Assembly (NCBI RefSeq): GCF_037081715.1
Contig: NZ_JAZDDH010000001.1
Span: 930,001 to 994,000, forward strand
DNA: 64,000 bases
Direction of reading: 5' to 3'
Source of the DNA: Halalkalicoccus sp. CG83
GTDB taxonomy: Archaea; Halobacteriota; Halobacteria; Halobacteriales; Halalkalicoccaceae
Both the position numbers and the translations under genes were made by a program. How positions within the stretch are numbered: position 1 is the first letter of the stretch; each line of letters begins with the position of its first letter. Positions 35,858-44,442 of the stretch are shown here, one piece after another. The notes beneath the pieces are model-generated. The model was not told where the DNA came from. It saw nothing but the letters and a program-made list of their open reading frames with translations, and did no database searches.

Positions 35858-36955
35858 ATGATTCCGGGGACGGCGGAGTACGGCATCGATCTCTCGATCG
35901 ACGAGGAGGCGATCGAGCGTGCGCTGTCGGTCACGCCCGCGGACGTCTCGGCCGCCGGGGCGCTCACCTTCGCGCGGAACGTCTTCGTCCCCCTGACGAC
36001 GGCGTGTCGCTACACCTGTACCTACTGCACGTACTTCGACCCTCCCGGCGAGGCGAGCCTGCTGAGCCGCGAGGAGGTACGGGAGATCCTCGAGACCGGC
36101 GTCGAGGCCGGCTGTACGGAGGCGCTGTTCACCTTCGGTGACGATCCCGACGGCCGCTACACCGAAATCCACGATCAGCTCGAGAGGTGGGGCCACGACT
36201 CGATCCACTCGTACCTGCGCGAGATGTGCGAACTCGCCCTCGACGTGGGTCTGCTCCCGCACTCGAACCCCGGCGACCAGACCGCAGCGCAGATGGCCGA
36301 GGTCGCGGACGTCAACGCGAGCATGGGCGTGATGCTCGAGACGACCGCCGACGTCACGGCCCACGGCGGTCCCCGGGCGAAGTCGCCGGGCCAGCGCCTC
36401 GATACGATCCGGACCGCGGGCGAACTCGGGGTCCCGTTCACGACGGGAATCCTCGTCGGGATCGGCGAGGGGTGGCGCCACCGGGCCGAGAGCCTCCTCG
36501 CGATCCGCGAGCTTCACGAGCGCCACGGACACGTCCAGGAGGTGATCGTCCAGCCGGTCTCGAACAACCAGCGCTGGCGCGAGGGCTCCCCGACCCTCGA
36601 GACGCTGCGCCGAACGACCGCGATGGCCCGCGCGATCCTCCCGGAGGAGGTGTCGATCCAGACGCCGCCGAACCTCGCGCCGGCCCGGGATCTGTTGGAC
36701 TGCGGGATCGACGATTTAGGGGGTGTGTCGCCGGTGACGGACGACCACGTCAACCCCGACTACGCGTGGCCCGCGCTCCGCGAACTCGAGGAGATCGCCG
36801 AGGCGGGCGGCGTTCCCCTCCGGGAACGCCTGCCCGTCTACGAGCGTCACGTCGAGGCGGACTGGCTCTCCGATCGGATCCGCGAGGCGATCGAGGCCGA
36901 GAACGAGGCGGGACGTCGCTATCGGTCGGTGCTCACTTCAGCCACTCGGGCGTGA
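35858..36955 (+). CDS. cofG: FO synthase subunit 1 (CofG), radical SAM
   Basis: A 365-residue radical SAM enzyme. With CofH it joins tyrosine and the ribityl-diaminouracil to make FO, the deazaflavin chromophore of F420. The [4Fe-4S] motif is C50-RYT-C54-TY-C57. Conserved downstream segments include FGDDPDGRYTEI, LLPHSNPGDQTAAQ and VQPVSNNQRW. Its last 23 bases overlap the convergent YdjM-like gene. Confidence 0.95.
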   Translation: MIPGTAEYGIDLSIDEEAIERALSVTPADVSAAGALTFARNVFVPLTTACRYTCTYCTYFDPPGEASLLSREEVREILETGVEAGCTEALFTFGDDPDGRYTEIHDQLERWGHDSIHSYLREMCELALDVGLLPHSNPGDQTAAQMAEVADVNASMGVMLETTADVTAHGGPRAKSPGQRLDTIRTAGELGVPFTTGILVGIGEGWRHRAESLLAIRELHERHGHVQEVIVQPVSNNQRWREGSPTLETLRRTTAMARAILPEEVSIQTPPNLAPARDLLDCGIDDLGGVSPVTDDHVNPDYAWPALRELEEIAEAGGVPLRERLPVYERHVEADWLSDRIREAIEAENEAGRRYRSVLTSATRA

Positions 36956-37490
36956 GCTCGGGCATTCGCTTTCGGATGAGCGTGTAGACGGCCGAGATCC
37001 CGAGCGCGGCGAGCATGATCGCCCGCACGGGGCCGGTGTAGAGGAGCAGCGTCGGCACCGTTGCCAGGCTCATCAGTCCCAGGTCCTCGGGGGCACCGTC
37101 GTACCGGATCCAGCGCCGGGGGGCGATCCACCGGCCGGGGACGTGCGCGTAGACCGCCTGCTCGGAGGTCCGATCCCAGGGCCGAAGCTCGTGGCCCGCG
37201 CCGGCGGCGTCCATCGCGGCGTGGGCGGCCGCTCCGAGCGAGAAGAAGGCGACGCTGACGCTCGCCGCAGAGGGCGAGAGCGCCGCCCAGGCCGTCGCGG
37301 GCAGGGCGACGACCCAGCCGAGGACGGGAAAGTGAAGCGTCCGCCGGTGGACGCCGGCGAACAGGTCGAGGTCGGGGAAGACGCTCCCCAGCAGCGCGGC
37401 GACCGCGGCGACGACGGCGAACTCCGGGAGGAGGACCACGGTGACGGAGGCCAACGCGACGCCGACCGCCCCGTGGGTGGTGTTCATCAT
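36933..37490 (-). CDS. YdjM-family membrane-bound metal-dependent hydrolase
   Basis: A 185-residue membrane protein of the YdjM (DUF457) family of putative metal-dependent hydrolases. Typical marks: MNTTHGAVGVALA with an early His, SVFPDLDLFAGVHRRTLHFP with the Pro-Asp-x-Asp and His-Arg motifs, and AHAAMDAAGAG. About four membrane segments. Activity in this family is poorly known. Two ATG codons sit at 37490 and 37487. Confidence 0.82.
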   Translation of the reverse strand: MMNTTHGAVGVALASVTVVLLPEFAVVAAVAALLGSVFPDLDLFAGVHRRTLHFPVLGWVVALPATAWAALSPSAASVSVAFFSLGAAAHAAMDAAGAGHELRPWDRTSEQAVYAHVPGRWIAPRRWIRYDGAPEDLGLMSLATVPTLLLYTGPVRAIMLAALGISAVYTLIRKRMPELTPEWLK

Positions 37491-37815
37491 CGAGAGTCAC
37501 CAGGGACCGGGTGAGAATAGGCGTTGTGTCTTCCGTACGACGTGATCAGGAAACGACGAGACGGGCGTTCGGGTCGCAAAGGTCGTCATGGACGTCCCGA
37601 CGACCGTTCGTTCACGCCTGCCGCCGATCCGACGGAGGCATCGAGTGCCGCCGAACGGATCGTGAGTGTTGTGAACAATGGACTATGTTTACTATCCTAC
37701 TGGAGGTTATTTGAAGCAGGAAAATTCATGACAGTAGACTTCATCAGGGACCTGCTTTTAGTACAGAGCGGCCATGGGGTCGAGTACGCGCTGTGACCCA
37801 GCGCGGAGGCAAACC
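37491..37815. other. Gap before the Tat-exported protein gene
   Basis: About 325 bp with no convincing gene. From 37670 the A+T content rises (TGTTTACTATCCTAC, GGAAAATTCATG). CTTTTAGTAC at about 37753 is a candidate TATA box for the following gene, and GGAGG at 37804-37808 is a well-spaced Shine-Dalgarno sequence. Confidence 0.45.
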
Positions 37816-38256
37816 ATGACAGACCAAAACCCATCCGAGCGAACCCGTCGAACGTTCATGAAAGGAGCCGCCGCGACTGGCGTCGCGGCTACAGGTATTA
37901 CGGCATTCAGCGGGAGTGCTGCTGCGCAGGACCCCGGGGACTTCGACGTCGATACTAGCCGACTCAACGTCAATGAACAGACCGGCAATGTGCGCGGTCT
38001 GATCGTTCTCAACAACGTCAACGTCGACGTCATTGACGACGTCACACTTCAGGACATTAACGTGGAGATCATCACCACTGACGGCGGAGATATCAACATC
38101 CTCCAAGACATCGAAGTCTCCCGTTTGATCCAGACGAACGGCGGCGATGTCCTTCGTCTGGTCATCCAGGACAACATTCGAGACATCCTGCAGAACTTCG
38201 ACGATCTCATCGTGCAGGTCACCGTTCTCGGCGAGTCGAGCGTCAGCGAGCTCTAA
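37816..38256 (+). CDS. Small Tat-exported protein with repetitive beta-strand pattern
   Basis: A 146-residue secreted protein. A Tat signal (TRRTFMKG, residues 10-17) and an Ala/Gly-rich apolar stretch end near SAAAQDPG. The mature part (about 105 residues) has no cysteines and consists of alternating Val/Ile-Asn/Asp runs (LIVLNNVNVDVIDDVTLQDI, LVIQDNIRDILQNFDDLIVQ) that suggest a beta-solenoid or fibre-like fold. GGAGG lies 7 nt before the ATG, an unusual clear ribosome-binding site for this genome. Function not recognised. Confidence 0.75.
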   Translation: MTDQNPSERTRRTFMKGAAATGVAATGITAFSGSAAAQDPGDFDVDTSRLNVNEQTGNVRGLIVLNNVNVDVIDDVTLQDINVEIITTDGGDINILQDIEVSRLIQTNGGDVLRLVIQDNIRDILQNFDDLIVQVTVLGESSVSEL

Positions 38257-38287
38257 GAGCTGACGACACCAGTCGACTGTTATTTTT
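38250..38287 (+). terminator. Candidate terminator after the Tat-exported protein gene
   Basis: AGCTC-TAA-GAGCT, spanning the stop codon, forms a short hairpin, and TTATTTTT follows at 38280-38287. T-rich stretches like this end archaeal transcripts. Confidence 0.4.
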
Positions 38288-38333
38288 CAGCAGTGTAGCA
38301 CGGGTTACCGTAGGCATCCGTTCGTTAATCACT

Positions 38334-38417
38334 CGTCATCGACGTTCCGTCTACCTTCGGCTCCAGCCGTGGCCCTACAGACCGCCGTCAAACCCTACCC
38401 ACCGCTTCTCGCGATAG
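38334..38417 (-). pseudogene. Decayed copy of the cofH 3' end
   Basis: About 84 bp match the last 85 bp of cofH (39111-39195) at some 61 positions with one single-base gap, in the same orientation. Reading on the minus strand gives VYREKRWVGFDGGL-stop-G, aligned to DYRTKRRVELHGGPYG of CofH, with three stop codons in the equivalent frame. No similarity is visible beyond about 38420. It seems to be a remnant of a partial duplication or of a second, lost cofH copy. The rest of the gap (38418-38600) shows no gene. Confidence 0.65.
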
Positions 38418-38600
38418 ACCTTGTCCGATGGTTGTCAAAATCAGGCGTATTGCCGGCCGTAGAAGCGTTGCTATGCGAGCCGGTACGTTATCTCGATCGT
38501 AATTCGTCGTTCTAGACAGGTCGATGGCCATGTCGGCGAAAGAATGATGCTGCGTCATAGGTTAGCATTACTCAGTTGGTACCCAATACACCGATCGACT

Positions 38601-39011
38601 ATGGAACGACCAGAGCGGATCCCACGGGAGGGAGAGGAGGAGTTCGACTGTATCCGGTGTTCCGCGACGTTCCTCTCCGAGGAGGCCCTGCAGCGCCACT
38701 ACGACTGGAACCCGGAGCACGCGGAGCCGGTCACGCTCGACGCCCGTGGGCTGGAGGAGGAAGGAACGAAACTCGAGGACTCGGCGTGGGTCGAGTTCGA
38801 CGACCGGATCGAGACGTTCCTGACCGTCGCCGAGGACGCCAACGAGAACGCGCTGGAGATGACGTACCGACCGGAGGAGGGGTCGGTGCTGGTCGACGGT
38901 CCGCGCGAACAGACGATCGACGTGAGCGAGGTTCAGGAGCGGGCGTCCGATCGGATCCGGTGGTCGTTCAACGGCACGTACTACAAACTCGCCTTTCTCA
39001 AAGGCGAGTGA
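38601..39011 (+). CDS. C2H2-type zinc finger-like small protein
   Basis: A 136-residue acidic protein. Residues 14-39 carry a C2H2-like motif (FDCIRCSATF, then EEALQRHYDWNPEH): Cys-x2-Cys, 12 residues, His-x6-His. The remainder is acidic, ending in a YYKLAFLKGE strand. Single zinc fingers of this type are common in haloarchaeal small proteins of unknown function. It lies between cofH and the cofH remnant. Confidence 0.7.
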   Translation: MERPERIPREGEEEFDCIRCSATFLSEEALQRHYDWNPEHAEPVTLDARGLEEEGTKLEDSAWVEFDDRIETFLTVAEDANENALEMTYRPEEGSVLVDGPREQTIDVSEVQERASDRIRWSFNGTYYKLAFLKGE

Positions 39012-39104
39012 GCGATTGCGGCGGCTGGGGATAGTGGATCTCTTGACCGTCCGAGCCACCGATCAGTGGTAATCGCCTACCGGAACCATATCGTACTCCA
39101 ACGG

Positions 39105-40448
39105 TCATCGCGTCATCGGCGTCCCGTCCGCCTCCGGACCCAACATCGGCCCGTACGGACCGCCGTGGAGCTCCACCCGTCGCTTCGTTCGATAATCCGT
39201 CGAGCGCTCGACGGGCACTCTTCCTACCGAGGCGATCATCTCCACCAGGTCTGAGACGTCGCGGAACTCGCCGTACTCGCCGCCCGCGCGCTTGGTGATC
39301 TCCTCCGAGAGGATCGTCCCCATGAAGTCGTTCGCGCCACACGAGAGCATCTTCAGGCCCTGCTGGTCGCCGTACTTCACCCAGCTCGACTGGACGTTCT
39401 CGACGTTGTCGAGGAACAGTCGGGAGACGGCGATCATCAGTTCGTCCTCGTCGGTGCTCGCGCCGCCCGAGACGACCCCGCGCTCGTAGAGCGGCGTGTC
39501 GTGGTGAACGAACGAGAGGGGGACGAACTCGGTGATCGCGCCGGTACGGTCCTGCAGGTCGCGGATCCGCTTCAGGTGCATCGCGCGGTGGGCCTCGTTC
39601 TCGACGTGGCCGTACATTATCGTCGCCGTCGTGTCGAGCCCGACGTTCGCGGCGGCCTCGATCGCCCGCTCCCACTCGTCGGTGCCGATCTTCCCCGGGC
39701 AGATCACCTCGCGAACCTCGTCGACGAGGATCTCCGCGGCCGTCCCGGGAACGCTGTCAAGTCCCGCTTCGGCCAGCTGGCTGTACACCTCCTCGTAGCT
39801 CCAGTCGGTCCCCCGGCGGGCGTGGTAGGCCTCCTCGGGCGTCATCGAGTGGAGGTGGACGCCGCCGACGCTCATCGCCTCCATCTGCTCGACGTACGTC
39901 CCGGGGTCCGTCTCGTAGCGCTCCGGCGGCTCGAAGTTCAGTTCGCGGTCGTCGGCCGCGCTACGTAGGATCTCGAGGTGTTCGCCGTCGAGCGCGAACG
40001 CCGGATGTAGCCCCGAGACCGAACAGACCTCGTAGATCCCTAGTTCGAGCGCGTCGGCGACGATCTCCCTCGATTCGGCTGGCGTCTTCGTAAAGCCGGG
40101 GTGCTCGACCTCCGAGGCGCGCTCGAAGTTGCTCGCGGTGTCCTTGAAGTTACAGAACAGACAGCCGGTGTTGCACGCCGTGGTGACGTTGTTGTTGAGG
40201 TTCGCGACGAAGGTGACCTCCTCGCCGACGACCTCGGCACGGCGGGCGTCGGCGGCCTCGAGCACCCGTTCCTTTCGTTCGGGGTCGATCCCTTCGTGGT
40301 CGGTGCCCGTCGCGAGGAGCTCCGTCCCGTCCGCAACCGAGAGCCGATCGCCCGCGCGTGCCTTCTCGAGCGCGTTCTCGAACGACTGGTCGGTCACCGC
40401 ACGGTGATCGAACGCGAACTCGCGGGCGGTTTCGGGCTCGACGGCCAT
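39105..40448 (-). CDS. cofH: FO synthase subunit 2 (CofH), radical SAM
   Basis: A 447-residue radical SAM enzyme that works with CofG to make FO. The cluster motif is C92-NTG-C96-LF-C99. Family segments include VCSVSGLHPAFALDGEHLEI, VPGTAAEILVDEVREVICPG and FVPLSFVHHDTPLY. The start at 40448 (MAVEPETAREF) is preferred over an in-frame start at 40502, whose added residues look non-coding. It is divergent from a HAD-family gene. Confidence 0.95.
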   Translation of the reverse strand: MAVEPETAREFAFDHRAVTDQSFENALEKARAGDRLSVADGTELLATGTDHEGIDPERKERVLEAADARRAEVVGEEVTFVANLNNNVTTACNTGCLFCNFKDTASNFERASEVEHPGFTKTPAESREIVADALELGIYEVCSVSGLHPAFALDGEHLEILRSAADDRELNFEPPERYETDPGTYVEQMEAMSVGGVHLHSMTPEEAYHARRGTDWSYEEVYSQLAEAGLDSVPGTAAEILVDEVREVICPGKIGTDEWERAIEAAANVGLDTTATIMYGHVENEAHRAMHLKRIRDLQDRTGAITEFVPLSFVHHDTPLYERGVVSGGASTDEDELMIAVSRLFLDNVENVQSSWVKYGDQQGLKMLSCGANDFMGTILSEEITKRAGGEYGEFRDVSDLVEMIASVGRVPVERSTDYRTKRRVELHGGPYGPMLGPEADGTPMTR

Positions 40449-40600
40449 CACCCTATGGGGAACGGCCGACGGCAAAAAGGTGACCGGTCGTGCGGTCCTC
40501 ATCGTCCCGGCCGCGTTCGGTTCGTCTCGTCGGCGGCCTCGGCGGACGAGCCCGTCCACCGACAGGAATATGCAACGGCCGTCGGTAGCACCCCACGCGC

Positions 40601-41257
40601 ATGGACGCGACCTTCTGGGACATCGGCGGCGTGATCCTCGACAGCTCCTCCGTTCGGACGGCCCACGAACGGTTCGTCGCGGAGCTCTGTGAACGCCGGG
40701 AACTCGGGGATCCCGACGCGGTGCTCGAGACCTGGCGCGCGGAGCTCGGCGCCCACTTCCGCGAGCGCGAGGGAACCGAGTTCCGCTCGGCTCGCGAGGG
40801 CTACGAGCGGGCGATGGCCGCGGTCGGCGACGTCCCGGCCGATGAGTGGGAGCCGATATTCGAACGCGCCCTCCGGGAGTCGATCGAAGCCAACCCCGGC
40901 GCGGTCGAGACCATCGAGGCCCTCTCCGAGCGCGATCTCCACCTGGGCGTGATCAGCGACGTCGACACCGCGGAGGGGCGGCGAATCCTGGAGACGTTCG
41001 GCGTCCTCGACCGGTTCGACTCGATCACCACCTCCGAGATGGTCGGTCGGACCAAGCCCGACTCCGCGATGTTCGAGGCGGCGCTCGACGCCGCCGGGGT
41101 CGAACCCGAGCGCTCGCTGATGATCGGGGATCGCTACCCCCACGACATGGAAGGGGCGAAGCGCGCGGGCATGCGGACGGCGGCCTACGGCGCCGACGAC
41201 GGACCGGCCGTCGATCACCGCCTGACCGACCTGCGCGAGATCCTCGAGATCGTCTGA
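40601..41257 (+). CDS. HAD superfamily hydrolase
   Basis: A 218-residue HAD-fold phosphatase-like enzyme. Motif I is FWDIGGVILDSS (nucleophile Asp, with Gly in place of the common second Asp, as in several subgroups). Motif II is ISDVD, motif III lysine is in VGRTKPDSAMF and motif IV in IGDRYPHDMEGAKRAGM. A helical cap lies between motifs I and II. The substrate cannot be told. It sits between cofH and an F420-dependent oxidoreductase gene. Confidence 0.85.
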   Translation: MDATFWDIGGVILDSSSVRTAHERFVAELCERRELGDPDAVLETWRAELGAHFREREGTEFRSAREGYERAMAAVGDVPADEWEPIFERALRESIEANPGAVETIEALSERDLHLGVISDVDTAEGRRILETFGVLDRFDSITTSEMVGRTKPDSAMFEAALDAAGVEPERSLMIGDRYPHDMEGAKRAGMRTAAYGADDGPAVDHRLTDLREILEIV

Positions 41258-41267
41258 GGTCCGCGGT

Positions 41268-42236
41268 CTACGGGGCGAGCGCCTCGATCGTGCGCTCGAC
41301 CGTCGCGTCGTCCGCGTTCGACGGCACGACGACGATCGGCTCGTCGACCGTCTCGAGCCCCTCGATCGCCGAGAGCCGCGAGCGCGCCTCGTCGGGCGTT
41401 CCCGCCGCTCCCAACGCCGCGACCATCTCGTCGGTAACCTCCTCACGCGCCCGCCCGCGCTCGCCGGCGTGCCAGGCCTCGGCGATCCGGTCTACCTCCT
41501 CCGGGAACCGCTCGCCGACCGCCCGGCGATACCCCTCGCCGCTGCCGACGTAGTAGGCGAGGTGGCCGCGTACGACGCCGCGTGCCTCCTCGGTGTCCTC
41601 GGCGACCGCCGCCGGGACGTACGGGGCGACCTCGATCCCCTCGGGGTCGCGTCCGGCCTCGCGAGCCGCCGTCGAGACGGTCTCGAACGCCCCGGAGAGC
41701 CCCTCGAAGGGTATGTTGTGGGGGAGCCAGCCGTCGGCAACCCGACCCGTCGCCCGGCGTGCGGCCGGCCCGAGAGCGGCGGTGTAGACCGACACGTCGG
41801 CCTCGAGCGCCGGGAAGTCCCGGGTCGAGAAACACTCGCCGTCGTACTCGACGCGCCCGTCGCCCGCGGTGTAGGCCTTCACCAGCTCGACCGTCTCGTG
41901 CATTCGACGGATGGGCCGGTCGTACTCGAACCCGTGGAGGTCCTCGATCGCCTTCGGGGTGCTCGCTCCGACCCCGAGCCGGACGGGGCCCGACGAGCGC
42001 TCCTCGAGCGCCGCCGCGGCGCTCGCGAGGACGGCCGGCGAGCGCGAGAAGACGTTGGCGATGGCGGTCCCGAGCGCGATCCCCTCGGTGTGGGCCGCGA
42101 GCGTCGTCAGCTGGACGAACGCGTCGGTTCCCCACAGTTCGCCGGTCCAGATCGCATCGTAGCCCAGCGCCTCGATTCGCGTCGCGACCTCGGACGCCGA
42201 CTCGGAGACGTTCGGCAGCAGGACGCCGCGTGTCAT
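41268..42236 (-). CDS. LLM-class F420-dependent oxidoreductase
   Basis: A 322-residue luciferase-like monooxygenase fold protein of the F420-dependent group related to methylenetetrahydromethanopterin reductase. Marks: YDAIWTGELWGTDAFVQL, GIALGTAIANVFSRSPAVLA and VRLGVGASTPKAIEDL, the usual strand-loop pattern for F420 binding. The start at 42236 (MTRGVLLPNVSESASEVATR) is typical. It fits the nearby F420 biosynthesis genes. The substrate is unknown. Confidence 0.87.
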   Translation of the reverse strand: MTRGVLLPNVSESASEVATRIEALGYDAIWTGELWGTDAFVQLTTLAAHTEGIALGTAIANVFSRSPAVLASAAAALEERSSGPVRLGVGASTPKAIEDLHGFEYDRPIRRMHETVELVKAYTAGDGRVEYDGECFSTRDFPALEADVSVYTAALGPAARRATGRVADGWLPHNIPFEGLSGAFETVSTAAREAGRDPEGIEVAPYVPAAVAEDTEEARGVVRGHLAYYVGSGEGYRRAVGERFPEEVDRIAEAWHAGERGRAREEVTDEMVAALGAAGTPDEARSRLSAIEGLETVDEPIVVVPSNADDATVERTIEALAP

Positions 42237-42277
42237 ACCTGCCGTGTGTGGATCGTGACCATAAAACCAGGGGCGGC

Positions 42278-43024
42278 CTACGACAGGCGTTCGACCAGCG
42301 CGGGCAGCGCCTCGGTCACGTCCGCCCGCACCACGACAGCAGCCAGCGAGTCGTGCGGCGTCGGATCGAGGTTGAGTATCGCGAGCGTTCCCCGCCGGGA
42401 TGCGGCCCGCGGAAGCGACGCCGCCGGCTCGACGCTGAGCGAGGAGCCGATCGCGAGGAAGACGTCGCTTTCGCTCGCACGCCGCCGGGCGTCCGCGAGG
42501 ATCGCCTCGGGCAGCGACTCGCCGAACAGCACTACGTCGGGTTTGAGGAGTCCGCCACACTCACACCGCGGCGGCCGTTCGCCGTCGCGAACGCGCTCCC
42601 GGACGGGGGCGGCGTCCGATTTACGTTCACAGTCCATGCAGACGACTCGCCGAGCGTTGCCGTGGAGCTCCAGAACGCGCTCGGAGCCCGCTCGTTGGTG
42701 GAGCCCGTCGGTGTTCTGGGTGATCACGGCGTCGAGACGGCCCGCCGACTCCAGTTCCGCGAGCGCCTCGTGGGCGGGATTGGGCTCGACCTCGCCGGGG
42801 AACATCGCCTCGTGGAGGTCGAGTCGATCGGTCCAGAACCCCGCCGGATCCGAGCGGAACCGTCCGATGCGGAAGTCGGCGGGGTCGAACCGCGTCCCCC
42901 AGATCCCCGATTCGCCGCGGAAGTCGGGGATCCCCGACGCGGTGCTGACCCCCGCGCCCGTCAGCGCGACCGTCGAGTCGGCCCGGCGAATCGCGCTCGC
43001 CAGCCGGTCGAGCGTCTCGTCCAT
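42278..43024 (-). CDS. NAD-dependent protein deacylase, Sir2 family
   Basis: A 248-residue sirtuin. NAD-binding motifs are GAGVSTASGIPDFRG (residues 23-37) and QNTDGLHQRAG; the catalytic histidine is H121 in LHGN. The zinc site is C129-x2-C132 and C154-x-C156. Sirtuins remove acyl groups from lysine using NAD. The start at 43024 gives the standard MDETLDRLASAIRRA beginning. Confidence 0.93.
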   Translation of the reverse strand: MDETLDRLASAIRRADSTVALTGAGVSTASGIPDFRGESGIWGTRFDPADFRIGRFRSDPAGFWTDRLDLHEAMFPGEVEPNPAHEALAELESAGRLDAVITQNTDGLHQRAGSERVLELHGNARRVVCMDCERKSDAAPVRERVRDGERPPRCECGGLLKPDVVLFGESLPEAILADARRRASESDVFLAIGSSLSVEPAASLPRAASRRGTLAILNLDPTPHDSLAAVVVRADVTEALPALVERLS

Positions 43025-43099
43025 GACGGAGCCAGGCCGGCGAGGCCGAAAGCGGTGTTGGACGTCGTCACCGACCGCGAACGTGTAACCGACCCTCAC

Positions 43100-43291
43100 C
43101 TACCGTCGATCGGGCGCGAAGGCGGAAGTCAACGGGTCGAGAGGGCCGGTGTCGATCCACCAGCGCATCGCGGGTGACGGCGGGTCGGCCTCGGAGACGG
43201 AGTCGTGGGCGGAGCGGAGACACTCGCCGTCGATCATCAGCGGCATCTCGATTCCCTCGACGACGCAGTCGGGACACGGTACGGTACCCAT
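43100..43291 (-). CDS. Small Cys-containing protein of unknown function
   Basis: A 63-residue protein starting MGTVPCPDCVVEGIEMPLMI with a Cys-x2-Cys pair; a third Cys follows at residue ~23. The minus-strand box GTATAATAATG near 43308-43318 lies about 25 bp before this ATG, which supports a real leaderless gene with this start. No homologous family comes to mind. Confidence 0.55.
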   Translation of the reverse strand: MGTVPCPDCVVEGIEMPLMIDGECLRSAHDSVSEADPPSPAMRWWIDTGPLDPLTSAFAPDRR

Positions 43292-43419
43292 ACTCGTCGT
43301 TCGTATCAAACGGTCATTATTATACACGTGCTTACAGGAGGGCGGGCGGCCCGTGACGCGAACGGGAAACCTTCATGACGCGGCCCGAACGACGACCCGC
43401 ATGAACCGCGGGAGGGACG

Positions 43420-44442
43420 ATGACGAGCGTTAAACGGTTCCGAATCGACCGCGAGCCGACCGCCGACGCGCTGGGACGGGGTGCGTTCGTCTTCACCGAC
43501 GCCTACTCCGTCTTCGACTGGGGGCCGATGCCCGACGAGGTGCCACGGAAGGGAGCGAGCCTCTGTACGATGGGCGCGTTCAACTTCGAGCGCCTGGAGG
43601 GGGCGGGGGTCCCGACCCACTACCGCGGGGTGGGAGAGGGCGACGAACACGGCCCGTTGGCGGGGCGTTCAACCCCGCCGACGGCGATGGCTATCGACCT
43701 CACGCGGGTGCCGGACCTCCCCCACGACGGCCGCGAGTACGACTACGACGCCTACCACGAGGTCGGTGGAGGGAACTACCTGATCCCCCTGGAGATCGTC
43801 TTTCGAAACCGCGTGCCCGAGGGCTCGAGCCTGCGTCGACGGACCGACCCCGCCGACCACGGCCTCGCTCTCGAGGCGTGGCCCGACGAGGCCGTCGACC
43901 TCGAGGAGCCGATCGTCGAGTTCTCGACGAAGTACGAGGAATCGGACCGGTATCTCGATCGCGAGGAGGCAGACCGGATCGCCGGCCGTGCCGATCTCGC
44001 GGACCTCGAGTCGCTCGCCCGGAAGGTCAACCGCGTCGTCACCGAGCAGGCCGAGTCGAGCGGGTTCGTCCACGAGGACGGCAAGATCGAGTGTCTCTAC
44101 TTCGACGGCGAGATCCGCGTCGCGGACGTCGTCGGCACGTTCGACGAGAACCGCTTCTCCTACGGGGGCCAGGAGGTCTCGAAGGAGGTCCTCCGCCAGT
44201 ACCACAAACGTACCCAGTCCGAGTGGGTCGCCGCCGTCCGGGAGGCGAAGTCCGAGGCCGAACACCGCGACGTCGCGGACTGGCGCCCGCTCTGTACGAG
44301 GGAGCCGGAACCGCTCCCGGCGGAGGTGGTCGATCTCGCCTCGGAGCTGTACGCCGCCGGGACCAACGCCTACACCGGCGAGGACTGGTTCGCCGCGCCG
44401 CCGCTCGAGGGCGTCGTCGAACGGGTCAGGCGGCTCGACTAA
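43420..44442 (+). CDS. purC: Phosphoribosylaminoimidazole-succinocarboxamide synthase
   Basis: SAICAR synthetase, 340 residues, which joins aspartate to CAIR in purine synthesis. Although divergent from bacterial PurC, it shows the family order: [20 protein letters not shown] at the N-terminus, [20 protein letters not shown], and [20 protein letters not shown] near the metal-binding Asp. GGGAGG lies just before the ATG. Convergent with purU. Confidence 0.9.
   Translation: MTSVKRFRIDREPTADALGRGAFVFTDAYSVFDWGPMPDEVPRKGASLCTMGAFNFERLEGAGVPTHYRGVGEGDEHGPLAGRSTPPTAMAIDLTRVPDLPHDGREYDYDAYHEVGGGNYLIPLEIVFRNRVPEGSSLRRRTDPADHGLALEAWPDEAVDLEEPIVEFSTKYEESDRYLDREEADRIAGRADLADLESLARKVNRVVTEQAESSGFVHEDGKIECLYFDGEIRVADVVGTFDENRFSYGGQEVSKEVLRQYHKRTQSEWVAAVREAKSEAEHRDVADWRPLCTREPEPLPAEVVDLASELYAAGTNAYTGEDWFAAPPLEGVVERVRRLD

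Noticed and set aside
41469-43088. 539-residue plus-strand frame over the oxidoreductase and sirtuin genes
   Set aside because: Antisense shadow of two well-supported genes.
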